From: Streptomyces monashensis
GTDB lineage: Bacteria; Actinomycetota; Actinomycetes; Streptomycetales; Streptomycetaceae
Assembly: GCF_001866665.1 (NCBI RefSeq)
Contig: NZ_MLYO01000031.1
Location: forward strand, 124,001 to 188,000
Length of the DNA stretch: 64,000 nt
Direction: 5' to 3'
Shown: positions 16,490 to 25,828 of the stretch, piece after piece
Position numbering within the stretch: the stretch's first letter is position 1
Layout: every line of letters starts with the position of its first letter
Translations under genes and position numbers: made by a program
Notes under the pieces: generated by a model
The model's input: only the letters and a program-made list of their open reading frames with translations
The model's database searches: none
Told to the model about the DNA's origin: nothing

Positions 16490-18529
16490 ATGACGTCCCA
16501 CCCCGAAGCCGCCGCCCTCCTCTCCCGCTCCCGTCGGCTCGGCTCCGACCCCCGTAACACCAACTACGCCGGCGGCAACGCCTCCGCGAAAGGCACCGCC
16601 ACCGATCCCGTCACCGGTGGTGACGTCGAGCTGATGTGGGTCAAGGGCTCCGGAGGGGATCTGGGGACCTTGACCGAGGACGGGCTCGCGGTGTTGCGGC
16701 TCGATCGGCTGCGCGCGCTCGTCGACGTCTATCCCGGGGTCGAGCGGGAGGACGAGATGGTCGCCGCGTTCGACTACTGCCTGCACGGCAAGGGCGGGGC
16801 GGCGCCGTCCATCGACACCGCCATGCACGCTCTGGTGGACGCACCGCACGTCGATCACCTGCATCCGGACTCGGGGATCGCGCTCGCCTGTGCGGCCGAC
16901 GGGGAGAAACTGACCGCCGAGTGTTTCGCAGACAGCGTGGTGTGGGTGCCGTGGCGGCGGCCCGGCTTCCAGCTGGGCCTCGACATCGCCGCGGTCAAGG
17001 CCGCCCACCCGCGGGCCGTCGGGTGCATCCTCGGCGGGCACGGCATCACCGCCTGGGGCGACACCTCCGAGGAGTGCGAGCGCAACTCGCTGCACATCAT
17101 CCGCACCGCCGAGCAGTTCCTCGCCGAGCGGGGCAGGGCGGAGCCCTTCGGGCCGCTCGTCGAGGGGTACGGCGCCCTGCCCGAGGCCGAGCGGCGGGCG
17201 CGGGCGGCGGCGCTCGCGCCGTACGTACGGGCCCTGGCCTCCCAGGACAGGCCGCAGGTCGGGCACTTCGACGACGCCGACGTGGTGCTGGACTTCCTGG
17301 CACGGGCCGAGCACCCCCGGCTGGCCGCGCTGGGGACGTCGTGCCCGGACCACTTCCTGCGCACCAAGGTACGGCCGCTGGTGCTCGACCTGCCGCCGGC
17401 CGCGCCCCTTCAGGAGGCCGTGGCGCGGCTGAAGGAGCTGCACGCCGCCTACCGGGAGGAGTACGCCGCCTACTACGCGCGGCACGCGCTGCCCGACTCC
17501 CCCGCCCTGCGCGGTGCCGACCCGGCGATCGTGCTGATCCCGGGCGTGGGCATGTTCTCCTTCGGCAGGGACAAGCAGACCGCGCGCGTGGCGGGCGAGT
17601 TCTACGTCAACGCCGTCAACGTGATGCGCGGCGCGGAGGCCGTGTCGGCGTACGCGCCGATCGAGGAGTCCGAGAAGTTCCGTATCGAGTACTGGGCCCT
17701 GGAGGAGGCCAAGCTCCGGCGGATGCCGAGGCCGAAGCCGCTGGCCACCCGGGTCGCGCTCGTCACGGGCGGCGGCAGCGGGATCGGGAAGGCCATCGCG
17801 CGGCGTCTCGTCGCCGAGGGGGCGTGTGTCGTCGTCGCCGACCTCGACACCGACAACGCCGCCGCCGTCGCGGAAGAGCTGGGCGGGCCGGACAAGGCCG
17901 TCGCCGTCACCGTGGACGTCACCGACGAGGAGCAGATCGCCGCCGCGTTCCGGACTGCCGTGCTCGCCTTCGGCGGGGTCGACCTCGTCGTGAACAACGC
18001 CGGGATCTCCATCTCCAAGCCACTGCTGGAGACTTCGGTACGGGACTGGGACCTGCAGCACGACATCATGGCCCGGGGTTCCTTCCTCGTGTCGCGGGAG
18101 GCGGCCAGGGTGATGATCGCGCAGGGACTGGGGGGTGACGTCGTCTACATCGCGTCCAAGAACGCCGTCTTCGCCGGGCCGAACAACATCGCCTACTCGG
18201 CGACCAAAGCGGACCAGGCCCATCAAGTGCGGCTGCTCGCCGCCGAGTTGGGTGAGCACGGGATCCGGGTCAACGGGGTCAACCCGGACGGGGTGGTGCG
18301 CGGCTCCGGGATCTTCGCCGGCGGCTGGGGCGCGCAGCGGGCCGCCGTGTACGGGGTGCCGGAGGAGAAGCTGGGCGAGTTCTACGCGGGGCGGACCATC
18401 CTCAAGCGGGAAGTGCTGCCCGAGCATGTCGCGAGCGCCGTCCTCGCGCTCACGGGCGGCGACCTGACGCACACCACCGGGCTGCACATCCCGGTCGACG
18501 CGGGTGTGGCGGCCGCGTTCCTGCGATGA
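16490..18529 (+). CDS. rhaE: Bifunctional rhamnulose-1-phosphate aldolase / L-lactaldehyde dehydrogenase
   Basis: The 679-residue fusion has a class II aldolase-type N-terminal part up to about residue 400 (NYAGGNASAKG, HVDHLHPDSGIAL and CILGGHGITAWGD, which hold the metal and catalytic residues). It is followed by a short-chain dehydrogenase from about 420 (VTGGGSGIGKA, NNAGISIS, YSATKADQ with the Tyr-Lys pair). It splits rhamnulose-1-phosphate to DHAP and L-lactaldehyde and oxidises the latter to L-lactate. The start is ATG 16490 after AAAGGAA; the frame upstream runs through repeat B. The stop overlaps rhaB by 4 bp. Confidence 0.92.
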   Translation: MTSHPEAAALLSRSRRLGSDPRNTNYAGGNASAKGTATDPVTGGDVELMWVKGSGGDLGTLTEDGLAVLRLDRLRALVDVYPGVEREDEMVAAFDYCLHGKGGAAPSIDTAMHALVDAPHVDHLHPDSGIALACAADGEKLTAECFADSVVWVPWRRPGFQLGLDIAAVKAAHPRAVGCILGGHGITAWGDTSEECERNSLHIIRTAEQFLAERGRAEPFGPLVEGYGALPEAERRARAAALAPYVRALASQDRPQVGHFDDADVVLDFLARAEHPRLAALGTSCPDHFLRTKVRPLVLDLPPAAPLQEAVARLKELHAAYREEYAAYYARHALPDSPALRGADPAIVLIPGVGMFSFGRDKQTARVAGEFYVNAVNVMRGAEAVSAYAPIEESEKFRIEYWALEEAKLRRMPRPKPLATRVALVTGGGSGIGKAIARRLVAEGACVVVADLDTDNAAAVAEELGGPDKAVAVTVDVTDEEQIAAAFRTAVLAFGGVDLVVNNAGISISKPLLETSVRDWDLQHDIMARGSFLVSREAARVMIAQGLGGDVVYIASKNAVFAGPNNIAYSATKADQAHQVRLLAAELGEHGIRVNGVNPDGVVRGSGIFAGGWGAQRAAVYGVPEEKLGEFYAGRTILKREVLPEHVASAVLALTGGDLTHTTGLHIPVDAGVAAAFLR

Positions 18530-19974
18530 GCACGGCCGTGCGCTCGTACGCCGCGGTCGACCTGGGCGCGTCCAGCGGACGGGTGATGGTCGGCCGCGTG
18601 GGGGCCGACTCGCTGGAGCTGGGTGAGGCGCACCGGTTCCCCAACCGGCCGGTGCGCGTCCCGGAGGGGCTGCGCTGGGACGCGCTCGCGCTGTACGCCG
18701 GTGTCCTGGACGGACTGCGGGCGGCCGGGCAGGTGGCGTCCGTCGGCATCGACAGCTGGGCCGTCGACTACGGCCTGCTCGACGCCGACGGCGCCCTGCT
18801 GGGCAACCCGGTGCACTACCGCGACGCCCGCACCGAGGGCGTCGCCGAGAAGGTGTGGGCGACGGTGCCCGCCGGGGAGCTGTACGCCGCGACCGGCATC
18901 CAGTACGCGCCCTTCAACACCCTCTACCAGCTCACCGCGGCCCGCGCGTCGCACCAACTCGCCCATGCGGAACGGCTGTTGCTCATCCCCGACCTGCTCA
19001 GCCACTGGCTCACCGGTGAGCAGGGCACCGAGCTGACCAACGCCTCCACCACCCAGCTCATCGATCCCCGGACGCGGACCTGGGCGTACGGGATCGCCGA
19101 GCGGCTCGGCGTCGACCTCGCTCTGTTCGCGCCGCTGCGGCAGCCGGGGGATCCGGCCGGGACGCTGCGGCCCGAGGTGCTGGAGGAGACCGGGCTCGGC
19201 GGACCCGTGCCGGTGACGGCGGTCGGCTCGCACGACACCGCGTCGGCCGTGGCCGCCGTCCCTGCGATCGGGGAGCGCTTCGCGTACATCTGCACCGGCA
19301 CGTGGTCCCTGGCCGGGCTGGAGCTGGCCGCCCCCGTGCTCACCGAGGAGAGCCGGGCCGCGAACTTCAGCAACGAACTCGGGCTGGACGGCACCGTCCG
19401 CTACCTGCGCAACATCATGGGGCTGTGGCTGCTCCAGGAGTGCCAACGTGCGTGGGGCGAACCGGACTTGGGGCTGCTCCTGCGTGAGGCAGGTGCCGCG
19501 CCCGCGCTGCGTTCGGTGGTGGACGCCGGGGACGAGGTGTTCCTGGCGCCGGGCCGGATGCCGCAGCGGATCGCCGCCGCCTGCCGGACGTCGGGGCAGC
19601 CGGTGCCCGCGACACGGGGCGAGATCACCCGGTGCGTCCTCGACTCGCTGGCGCTCGCCCACCGGCGGGCCGTCGCGGACGCGCAACGTCTCGCCGACCG
19701 CCCGGTGGACGTGGTGTACGTCGTCGGCGGCGGCACCCGCAACGCGCTGCTCTGCCAACTCACGGCCGATGCCTGCGGACTGCCCGTGGTGGCGGGCGCC
19801 GCGGAGGCGGCCGCGCTCGGCAACGTGCTCGTGCAGGCCCGCGCCCACGGACTGGTCGGTGACCTCGCCGCGATGCGCGGGCTGCTCACCCGCACCCAGC
19901 CGCTGACCCGGTACACGCCGCGCGGCGACGCGGCCCGCTGGCGCGCCGCCGAGGCACGGCTCGCCCGGCGATGA
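18526..19974 (+). CDS. rhaB: Rhamnulokinase (FGGY kinase)
   Basis: The 482-residue kinase begins AAVDLGASSGRVMVGRV (ATP-loop motif of FGGY kinases). It has IDSWAVDYGLLD, the rhamnulokinase feature HYRDART, TGTWSLAGLEL in the middle and VYVVGGGTRNALLCQ near the end. It phosphorylates L-rhamnulose at O-1 with ATP. The ATGA overlap with the aldolase/dehydrogenase gene couples translation and keeps the kinase and aldolase in step, which matters because the phosphorylated intermediate can be toxic. Confidence 0.93.
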   Translation: MSTAVRSYAAVDLGASSGRVMVGRVGADSLELGEAHRFPNRPVRVPEGLRWDALALYAGVLDGLRAAGQVASVGIDSWAVDYGLLDADGALLGNPVHYRDARTEGVAEKVWATVPAGELYAATGIQYAPFNTLYQLTAARASHQLAHAERLLLIPDLLSHWLTGEQGTELTNASTTQLIDPRTRTWAYGIAERLGVDLALFAPLRQPGDPAGTLRPEVLEETGLGGPVPVTAVGSHDTASAVAAVPAIGERFAYICTGTWSLAGLELAAPVLTEESRAANFSNELGLDGTVRYLRNIMGLWLLQECQRAWGEPDLGLLLREAGAAPALRSVVDAGDEVFLAPGRMPQRIAAACRTSGQPVPATRGEITRCVLDSLALAHRRAVADAQRLADRPVDVVYVVGGGTRNALLCQLTADACGLPVVAGAAEAAALGNVLVQARAHGLVGDLAAMRGLLTRTQPLTRYTPRGDAARWRAAEARLARR

Positions 19975-20094
19975 GGGCGCTGCGCGGTGATCGTGCCGCA
20001 CGGCCGACGCGGCGCACGGTGCGTCGCCCTCTCGCCCCGGCGGTACCCGCCCACTACCCTGCACTCGTCCGATGACCGACCCCGAGGAGCCGCG

Positions 20095-20850
20095 ATGCGT
20101 GTCGCCCTGTTCCTGACCTGTGTCAACGACACGCTCTATCCCGACACCGGCCGGGCCGTGGTGAAACTGCTGACCAGACTGGGCGTCGACGTCGACTTCC
20201 CGATGGACCAGACGTGTTGCGGACAGGCCCACTACAACACCGGCTACCGCCATGAGACGGAGCCGCTGGCCCGGCACTTCTCCGATGTCTTCGGCGGGTA
20301 CGAGGCGATCGTCACGCCGTCCGGGTCCTGCGCGGCGATGGTGCGGGAGCTGTATCCCCGGCTGGGCGAGCGGGCGCGCGCCGAGGGGCGCGGGGACTCG
20401 CTGGCCCGGGCGCTGGCACCGGTGGTGCCGAAGACGTACGAGCTGACCGAGTTCCTGGTCGACGTCCTGGAGGTCACTCACGTGGGCGCGTACTACCCGC
20501 ACAAGGTCACGTACCACCCGACCTGTCACGGGCTGCGCGGCCTCGGACTGGGCGACCGGCCGCACAGGCTGCTGCAGGCGGTCAAGGGGCTCGAACTGGT
20601 GGAGCTGCCGGGGGCCGAGGAGTGCTGCGGGTTCGGTGGCACGTTCGCGGTGAAGAACGCCGCGGTGTCGGCGGCGATGGGCGCGGACAAGGTGCGCGCC
20701 GCCGAGTCCACGGGCGCGTCGGTGCTGTGCGCGGCCGACAACTCGTGCCTGATGCACCTCGGCGGCACGATGAGCCGGCTGCACACGGACCTGCGGCCGG
20801 TGCACATCGCGGAGATCCTGGCGAGCACGGAGGAGGAACCGGCCGTATGA
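20095..20850 (+). CDS. lutA: L-lactate utilisation protein LutA (CCG-domain Fe-S subunit)
   Basis: The 251-residue protein has two CCG (cysteine-rich) domains: DQTCCGQAHYNTG with Cys41-Cys42, and AEECCGFGG with Cys177-Cys178, as in LutA/GlcF-type Fe-S subunits. The start is ATG 20095 preceded by GAGGAG. With LutB and LutC it forms the flavin-independent L-lactate oxidising complex described in Bacillus. Its position 120 bp after rhaB suggests it handles lactate made from rhamnose. Confidence 0.93.
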   Translation: MRVALFLTCVNDTLYPDTGRAVVKLLTRLGVDVDFPMDQTCCGQAHYNTGYRHETEPLARHFSDVFGGYEAIVTPSGSCAAMVRELYPRLGERARAEGRGDSLARALAPVVPKTYELTEFLVDVLEVTHVGAYYPHKVTYHPTCHGLRGLGLGDRPHRLLQAVKGLELVELPGAEECCGFGGTFAVKNAAVSAAMGADKVRAAESTGASVLCAADNSCLMHLGGTMSRLHTDLRPVHIAEILASTEEEPAV

Positions 20851-22325
20851 GCGGGACGTTCGTCGGCATGCCCGCGTTTCCGGAGGCGGCCCGGACCGCC
20901 GTCGGCAATGCGACCCTGCGCGGCAATCTGCGGCACGCCACCCACACCATCCGCGCCAAGCGGGCCAGGGCGGTGGCCGAGGTGTCCGACTGGGCCGAAC
21001 TCCGGGAGGCGGGCCGGCGCATCAAGGACCACACGCTGCGCCATCTCGACCGGTACCTGGAGCAGTTGGAGGAGTCGGTCACCGCCGCGGGTGGCACGGT
21101 CCACTGGGCGGCGGACGCCGACGAGGCCAACCGGATCGTCACCCGACTCGTCAAGGAGACGGGCGAGTCGGAGGTCGTCAAGGTCAAGTCGATGGCCACG
21201 CAGGAGATCGGGCTCAACGAAGCCCTTCTCGAAGAGGGCGTCCACGCCTACGAAACCGATCTCGCCGAGCTGATCGTGCAGTTGGGCAGGGACCGGCCCT
21301 CGCACATCCTCGTCCCGGCCATCCACCGCAACCGGGGCGAGATCCGGGACATCTTCGCCAAGGAGATGGGCGCGTGGGGCCGCCCGGCCCCCGAGGGCCT
21401 GACCGACGCGCCCGCCGAGCTCGCCGAGGCGGCCCGGCTGCACCTGCGCGAGAAGTTCCTGCGCGCCAGGGTGGGCATCTCCGGCGCCAACTTCATGGTC
21501 GCCGAGACCGGCACCCTGGTCGTGGTCGAGTCCGAGGGCAACGGCCGCATGTGCCTCACCCTCCCCGAGACGCTGATCTCCGTCGTGGGCATCGAGAAGG
21601 TGGTGCCGACCTGGCGCGACCTGGAGGTCTTCCTCCAGACGCTGCCCCGCTCCGCCACCGCCGAGCGCATGAACCCGTACACCTCGACGTGGACCGGCAC
21701 CACCGACGGCGACGGTCCGAGCGCCTTCCACCTGGTCCTGCTCGACAACGGCCGCACCGACACCCTCGCCGACCGGGTCGGCCGCCAGGCCCTGCGCTGC
21801 ATCCGCTGCTCGGCCTGTCTCAACGTCTGCCCGGTCTACGAGCGCGCGGGCGGACACGCCTACGGCTCGGTCTACCCGGGCCCGATCGGCGCCATCCTCA
21901 GCCCCCAACTGCGGGGCACGGCAAGCGAGATCGACGCCTCCCTGCCGTACGCGTCGAGCCTGTGCGGGGCCTGCTACGAGGTCTGTCCCGTCGCCATCGA
22001 CATCCCGGAAGTGCTGGTGCACCTGCGCGAGCGGGTGGTCGAGGGCGGTCCGGCCGTGCGGGAGGGCAACCGGGTGCTGCTGAAGCCCGCCAGGGGACAC
22101 GCGGCCGAGCGGGCGGCCATGCGCGCGGCCCGCTGGGCGCTGGCCCGCCCCGCCGCCCTGCGCGCCGGACAGCGGCTCGCCTCCCGCACCCGTCGCCTGC
22201 ACCCCCGCACGCTGCCCGGCCCTGGCCGGGCGTGGACCGGCACCCGGGATCTGCCACCGGTGCCGGCGGAACCGTTCCGGGACTGGTGGCAGCGCACCCG
22301 CGGTGGAGAGGACGAGACCAAGTGA
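20847..22325 (+). CDS. lutB: L-lactate utilisation protein LutB (ferredoxin-like Fe-S subunit)
   Basis: A 492-residue protein. The N-terminal LUD-type domain includes GISGANFMVAETGTLVVVESEGNGRM. Two 4Fe-4S motifs follow: CIRCSACLNVCPVY (Cys318, 321, 324, 328) and CGACYEVCPV (Cys373, 376, 380). The C-terminal arm is basic. It overlaps lutA by 4 bp (ATGA) and lutC by 4 bp (GTGA). It passes electrons from lactate toward the respiratory chain. Confidence 0.94.
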   Translation: MSGTFVGMPAFPEAARTAVGNATLRGNLRHATHTIRAKRARAVAEVSDWAELREAGRRIKDHTLRHLDRYLEQLEESVTAAGGTVHWAADADEANRIVTRLVKETGESEVVKVKSMATQEIGLNEALLEEGVHAYETDLAELIVQLGRDRPSHILVPAIHRNRGEIRDIFAKEMGAWGRPAPEGLTDAPAELAEAARLHLREKFLRARVGISGANFMVAETGTLVVVESEGNGRMCLTLPETLISVVGIEKVVPTWRDLEVFLQTLPRSATAERMNPYTSTWTGTTDGDGPSAFHLVLLDNGRTDTLADRVGRQALRCIRCSACLNVCPVYERAGGHAYGSVYPGPIGAILSPQLRGTASEIDASLPYASSLCGACYEVCPVAIDIPEVLVHLRERVVEGGPAVREGNRVLLKPARGHAAERAAMRAARWALARPAALRAGQRLASRTRRLHPRTLPGPGRAWTGTRDLPPVPAEPFRDWWQRTRGGEDETK

Positions 22326-22963
22326 GCAGCAGGGAAAGGGTGCTGGGGCGGGTGCGGCGGGCGCTCGCCGACGTGGTCCCGGACGAGCGGCCGTACGAGG
22401 AGGTCGTGGGCCGGGACTATCTGCGCACGCACGGGCGGCGCAGCACCGAGGAGACGATTGAGCTGCTGGCCGAGAACCTGGCGGACTACCGGGCGATCGT
22501 GCACCGCGCCGCCGCCGAGGACGTGCGGATGCTCGTCATGCGGCTGCTGGCCAGGCGCGGCTCGCAGGAGATGCTCGTGCCGCCGGGACTGCCGCCGGAC
22601 TGGCTGGCCGCCGCCGATCCGGTGTGGATCCACGACCGGGCAGCCAGCACTCCGCAGCGGCTGGACCGGGTCGGCAGTGTGGTGACGGGGTGTGCGGTGG
22701 CGATCGCCGAGACGGGCACGATCGTCCTGGACGGCTCCCCCGACCAGGGCCGCCGCCGCATCTCGCTGATCCCGGACCACCACATCTGTGTCGTCCGGGT
22801 CCCGGACCAGGTCGTCTCCTCCGTGCCCGAGGCCCTCGAACGCCTCGATGCGGCACGGCCGTTGACGTGGATCTCGGGTCCCTCGGCGACGAGCGACATC
22901 GAGCTGGACCGGGTCGAGGGCGTGCACGGCCCGCGCACGCTGGAGGTGATCCTGCTCGGCTGA
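22322..22963 (+). CDS. lutC: L-lactate utilisation protein LutC
   Basis: The 213-residue LUD-domain protein has GSVVTGCAVAIAETGTIVLDGS, RRISLIPDHHICVV and the final WISGPSATSDIELDRVEGVHGPRTLEVILL, all hallmark LutC stretches. It starts at the GTG overlapping the lutB stop. It completes LutABC, which converts L-lactate to pyruvate. No lldP-type permease or GntR (LutR) regulator is next to it, which fits an internal lactate source. Confidence 0.94.
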   Translation: MSSRERVLGRVRRALADVVPDERPYEEVVGRDYLRTHGRRSTEETIELLAENLADYRAIVHRAAAEDVRMLVMRLLARRGSQEMLVPPGLPPDWLAAADPVWIHDRAASTPQRLDRVGSVVTGCAVAIAETGTIVLDGSPDQGRRRISLIPDHHICVVRVPDQVVSSVPEALERLDAARPLTWISGPSATSDIELDRVEGVHGPRTLEVILLG

Positions 22964-23024
22964 CCGGTGCCCCGTTGCGCCACGCCGGCGGGCAGGGCGC
23001 GCACGGCGCCGTTAGCGTGGGGGA

Positions 23025-24179
23025 ATGATCCGGTTCGAGCAGGTCACCAAGCGGTATCCGGACGGTACGACGGCCGTGGACGACCTCTCCTTCGAGGTCG
23101 ACGAGGGTGAGCTGGTCACCCTCGTCGGGCCGTCCGGCTGCGGCAAGACGACGACCATGATGATGGTGAACCGGCTCATCGAGCCGACCTGTGGCCGGAT
23201 CCTCGTCGAGGGCGAGGACGTCGCCCGCGTCGACCCGGTGCGGCTGCGCCGCCGCATCGGGTACGTCATCCAGCAGGTGGGGCTCTTCCCGCACCGCACC
23301 GTCCTGGACAACACCGCGACGGTGCCCGCGCTGCTCGGCTGGAAGCGGGCGAAGGCCCGGGCGCGGGCCGCGGAGCTGCTCGACCTGGTCGGGCTCGACC
23401 CGGCGACGTACGGCCCGCGCTACCCGGAGCAGCTGTCCGGCGGGCAGCGGCAGCGGGTCGGGGTGGCTCGGGCGCTCGCCGCCGATCCGCCGGTGCTGCT
23501 GATGGACGAGCCGTTCGGCGCGGTCGACCCGGTGGTGCGCGAGCAGTTGCAGGACGAGTTCCTGCGCATGCAGGCGGCGGTGCGCAAGACGGTGCTGCTG
23601 GTCACACACGACATCGAGGAGGCGGTCCGGCTCGGTGACCGGATCGCGGTGTACGGACAGGGGCGGATCGAGCAGTTCGACACGCCGGGGGCGGTGCTGG
23701 GGGCGCCCGCCACGCCGTACGTCGCCTCCTTCGTGGGCGCCGACCGCGGGCTGAAACGGCTGTCGGTCACCGAGATCGAGCCGGACGACCTGGAGCAGCC
23801 GCCGGTGGCCCGGCTGGACGAGCCCGCCGAGCGGGCCGCGGAGCGGCTGCGGGCCGAGGGGGCGCGCTGGGCGGTCGTCCTCGACCCGGACGGCGATCTG
23901 CACGGCTGGGTCGGCCTCGACGCGCTGGCGGCGGGCGGCACGGTCGGCGAGCGCACGCACCGGATGACCGCGTGGGTGCCGGTGGGCGCGCCGTTGAAGC
24001 AGGCGTTCGGGGTGATGCTCCAGTACGACGCCGGGTGGGTCGCGGTGCTGGACGGCGCGCGCTTCCTCGGCGTGCTCACCCCGGCGAAGCTGCACGAGGC
24101 GCTGCGCCGCTCGGTGGACGCGGACGCGCGGGGCGTGGCGCGGGGGCAGGTGCCGTTCGACTCGGTCTCGGACGCCTGA
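23025..24179 (+). CDS. Osmoprotectant/glycine betaine ABC transporter ATPase with CBS domains (OpuCA-like)
   Basis: The 384-residue ATPase has Walker A GPSGCGKTTT at about 36-45, signature LSGGQRQRVG, Walker B VLLMDEPFGAVDP and the switch THDIEEA. The C-terminal 130 residues form a CBS pair (TAWVPVGAPLKQAFGVM ... GVLTPAKLHEAL), known to sense ionic strength or nucleotide in OpuA/OpuC. A TAGCGT element lies shortly before the ATG. Its likely partners, two permeases and a binding protein, are encoded convergently on the other strand. Confidence 0.9.
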   Translation: MIRFEQVTKRYPDGTTAVDDLSFEVDEGELVTLVGPSGCGKTTTMMMVNRLIEPTCGRILVEGEDVARVDPVRLRRRIGYVIQQVGLFPHRTVLDNTATVPALLGWKRAKARARAAELLDLVGLDPATYGPRYPEQLSGGQRQRVGVARALAADPPVLLMDEPFGAVDPVVREQLQDEFLRMQAAVRKTVLLVTHDIEEAVRLGDRIAVYGQGRIEQFDTPGAVLGAPATPYVASFVGADRGLKRLSVTEIEPDDLEQPPVARLDEPAERAAERLRAEGARWAVVLDPDGDLHGWVGLDALAAGGTVGERTHRMTAWVPVGAPLKQAFGVMLQYDAGWVAVLDGARFLGVLTPAKLHEALRRSVDADARGVARGQVPFDSVSDA

Positions 24180-24199
24180 ACCGGGCAGGGCCGACCGGC

Positions 24200-25138
24200 C
24201 TACTTCAGCAGGCCCTTGTCCGTGAGATAGGTGCGGGCGACGTCGGCGGGCAGCCGGCGCCAGCTGTCGACCTGCTGGTTCATGGACGCCAGGTCGGCCG
24301 TCGTCAGGACGTCGTTGAGCCTGCCGAGCGCCTCGGTCACGCCCTCGCCGCCCGCGCGGGAGCGGTTGACGACCGGGACGATGTAGTCGGCGTTCTGGAG
24401 GTGCTTGTCGTCGGCGAGGAGCACCAGGCCGAACTGGTCCAGCGTGGCGTCCGTGGTGGTGGTCAGCACCATCTGGTCCCGGCCCGCCTGCACGGCCCGC
24501 TTGGCCTGGGTGGTACCGACGCCCTTGGGGTCGACGCCCGTGACGTCGATGCCGTAGACCTTCTTCAACCCCGGTTCGCAGTACGGCCGTTGGACGCACT
24601 CGTCGCCCGCCGCGAGGCGCACCTTCAGCCCCGAGGCGCCCAGGTCGCTGAGGTTCTTGAGACGGTGTTCGCGGGCGTAGTCGGCGCGTACGGCGAAGGC
24701 GTTCTGGTCGACGGCGCGGCCGGGCGGCAGGACGGTGAGCCCGCGCGGGGCGGCGAGCCCGCGCAGGGCCCGCATCGTCGCGTCGAGGTCGGGTGAGCCG
24801 ACGGGGCCGGCGTCGGCGCCGTGGGTCTTGGCGTTCAGCCAGTCGGCGAGGGTGGCCGCGTACTCGGGCACGACGTCGATCTGGCCGGACTCCAGGGCCG
24901 GTTCGTACAGCTCCCGGTTGGCGACCGTGATCATCGACGTCCGGTGGCCGGCCCGGTTCAGGAGCTGGGCGTACAGCTGGGCGAGCAGGTCGCTCTCGGT
25001 GAAACCGGCGGAGCCGATCGTGAGGTGGTCGCTGTCGCCGGGCGGTGCCGTGACCGCGCCGCGGTTCTCCAGGGAGGGGCCGGTGGCGCAGCCGGTCAGG
25101 GCGAGGAGCAGCAGGACGCCGGGCAGGGCTCTTCTCAT
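24200..25138 (-). CDS. Osmoprotectant ABC transporter substrate-binding lipoprotein (OpuCC-like)
   Basis: The 312-residue precursor has a lipoprotein signal ending in LLLLALTGC. The mature part reads LTIGSAGFTESDLLAQLYAQLLNRAGH and DVVPEYAATLADWL, typical of the OpuAC/ProX choline- and betaine-binding group. Its ATG overlaps the TGA of the adjacent permease gene (ATGA). It is last in a three-gene leftward operon and ends 20 bp from the end of the convergent ATPase gene. Confidence 0.9.
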   Translation of the reverse strand: MRRALPGVLLLLALTGCATGPSLENRGAVTAPPGDSDHLTIGSAGFTESDLLAQLYAQLLNRAGHRTSMITVANRELYEPALESGQIDVVPEYAATLADWLNAKTHGADAGPVGSPDLDATMRALRGLAAPRGLTVLPPGRAVDQNAFAVRADYAREHRLKNLSDLGASGLKVRLAAGDECVQRPYCEPGLKKVYGIDVTGVDPKGVGTTQAKRAVQAGRDQMVLTTTTDATLDQFGLVLLADDKHLQNADYIVPVVNRSRAGGEGVTEALGRLNDVLTTADLASMNQQVDSWRRLPADVARTYLTDKGLLK

Positions 25139-25806
25139 CGGCCGCCCCGGGCCCACACCGGGGCCAGGCGTTCGGCGGCCTCGAAGACGCCCTCGACGAC
25201 GAGCGCGAACGCGGCGACCAGGATCGCGCCGCCGACCACCTGGGGGGTGCTGGCCAGGTTGAACCCGGCGGTGATGATCCGGCCGAGGCCGCCGCCGCCC
25301 GCGAGCGCGGCGATGGTGGCGGTGGCGACCAGCTGGACGGCGGCGATCCGCACCCCGGTCATGACCAGCGGGAGGGCGAGGGGCAGCTCCACGCGCAGCA
25401 GCATCTGCGCTCCGGTCATCCCCATGCCGCGGGCCGCGCGGACGACACCGCGGTCGACCTCGCGCATGCCGACGTAGGCGTTGGTGAGCAGCGGCGGGAC
25501 GGCGAACAGCACCAGTGCCACCACGGTGGGTCCCTCGCCCCACCGGCCGACCGGGGTGAGGAGAAGCAGCACCAGGACGGCGAAGGTGGGCACGGCACGC
25601 CCGGCGTTGGAGACGTTCACGGCGAGCGCGCCGCCCCTGCCGAGGTGGCCGAGGACCAGGGCGACCGGGAGCGCGAGCGCGCAGCTGACGGCGAGGCAGA
25701 CGACGGTGAGGACGAGGTGCTGGAGCAGCCGGTGCCGGATGCCGTCGTCGCCCGACCAGTGCGCGGGGTCGGTGAGCCAGTGCCAGGCCGCGGTGAGCGT
25801 GCTCAT
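25135..25806 (-). CDS. Osmoprotectant ABC transporter permease (OpuCB/OpuCD-like)
   Basis: The 223-residue inner-membrane protein has five or six hydrophobic segments and the permease loop GMGMTGAQMLLRVELPLALPLVMTG, the EAA-type contact with the ATPase. Length and sequence (IAALAGGGGLGRIITAGF) fit the ProW/OpuCB family. It follows the other permease after 22 bp and overlaps the binding-protein gene by 4 bp. Betaine, choline or proline is the likely cargo; the exact substrate cannot be read from sequence. Confidence 0.9.
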   Translation of the reverse strand: MSTLTAAWHWLTDPAHWSGDDGIRHRLLQHLVLTVVCLAVSCALALPVALVLGHLGRGGALAVNVSNAGRAVPTFAVLVLLLLTPVGRWGEGPTVVALVLFAVPPLLTNAYVGMREVDRGVVRAARGMGMTGAQMLLRVELPLALPLVMTGVRIAAVQLVATATIAALAGGGGLGRIITAGFNLASTPQVVGGAILVAAFALVVEGVFEAAERLAPVWARGGR

Positions 25807-25828
25807 GGCCGGGCCGCCGTCCGGTCGT

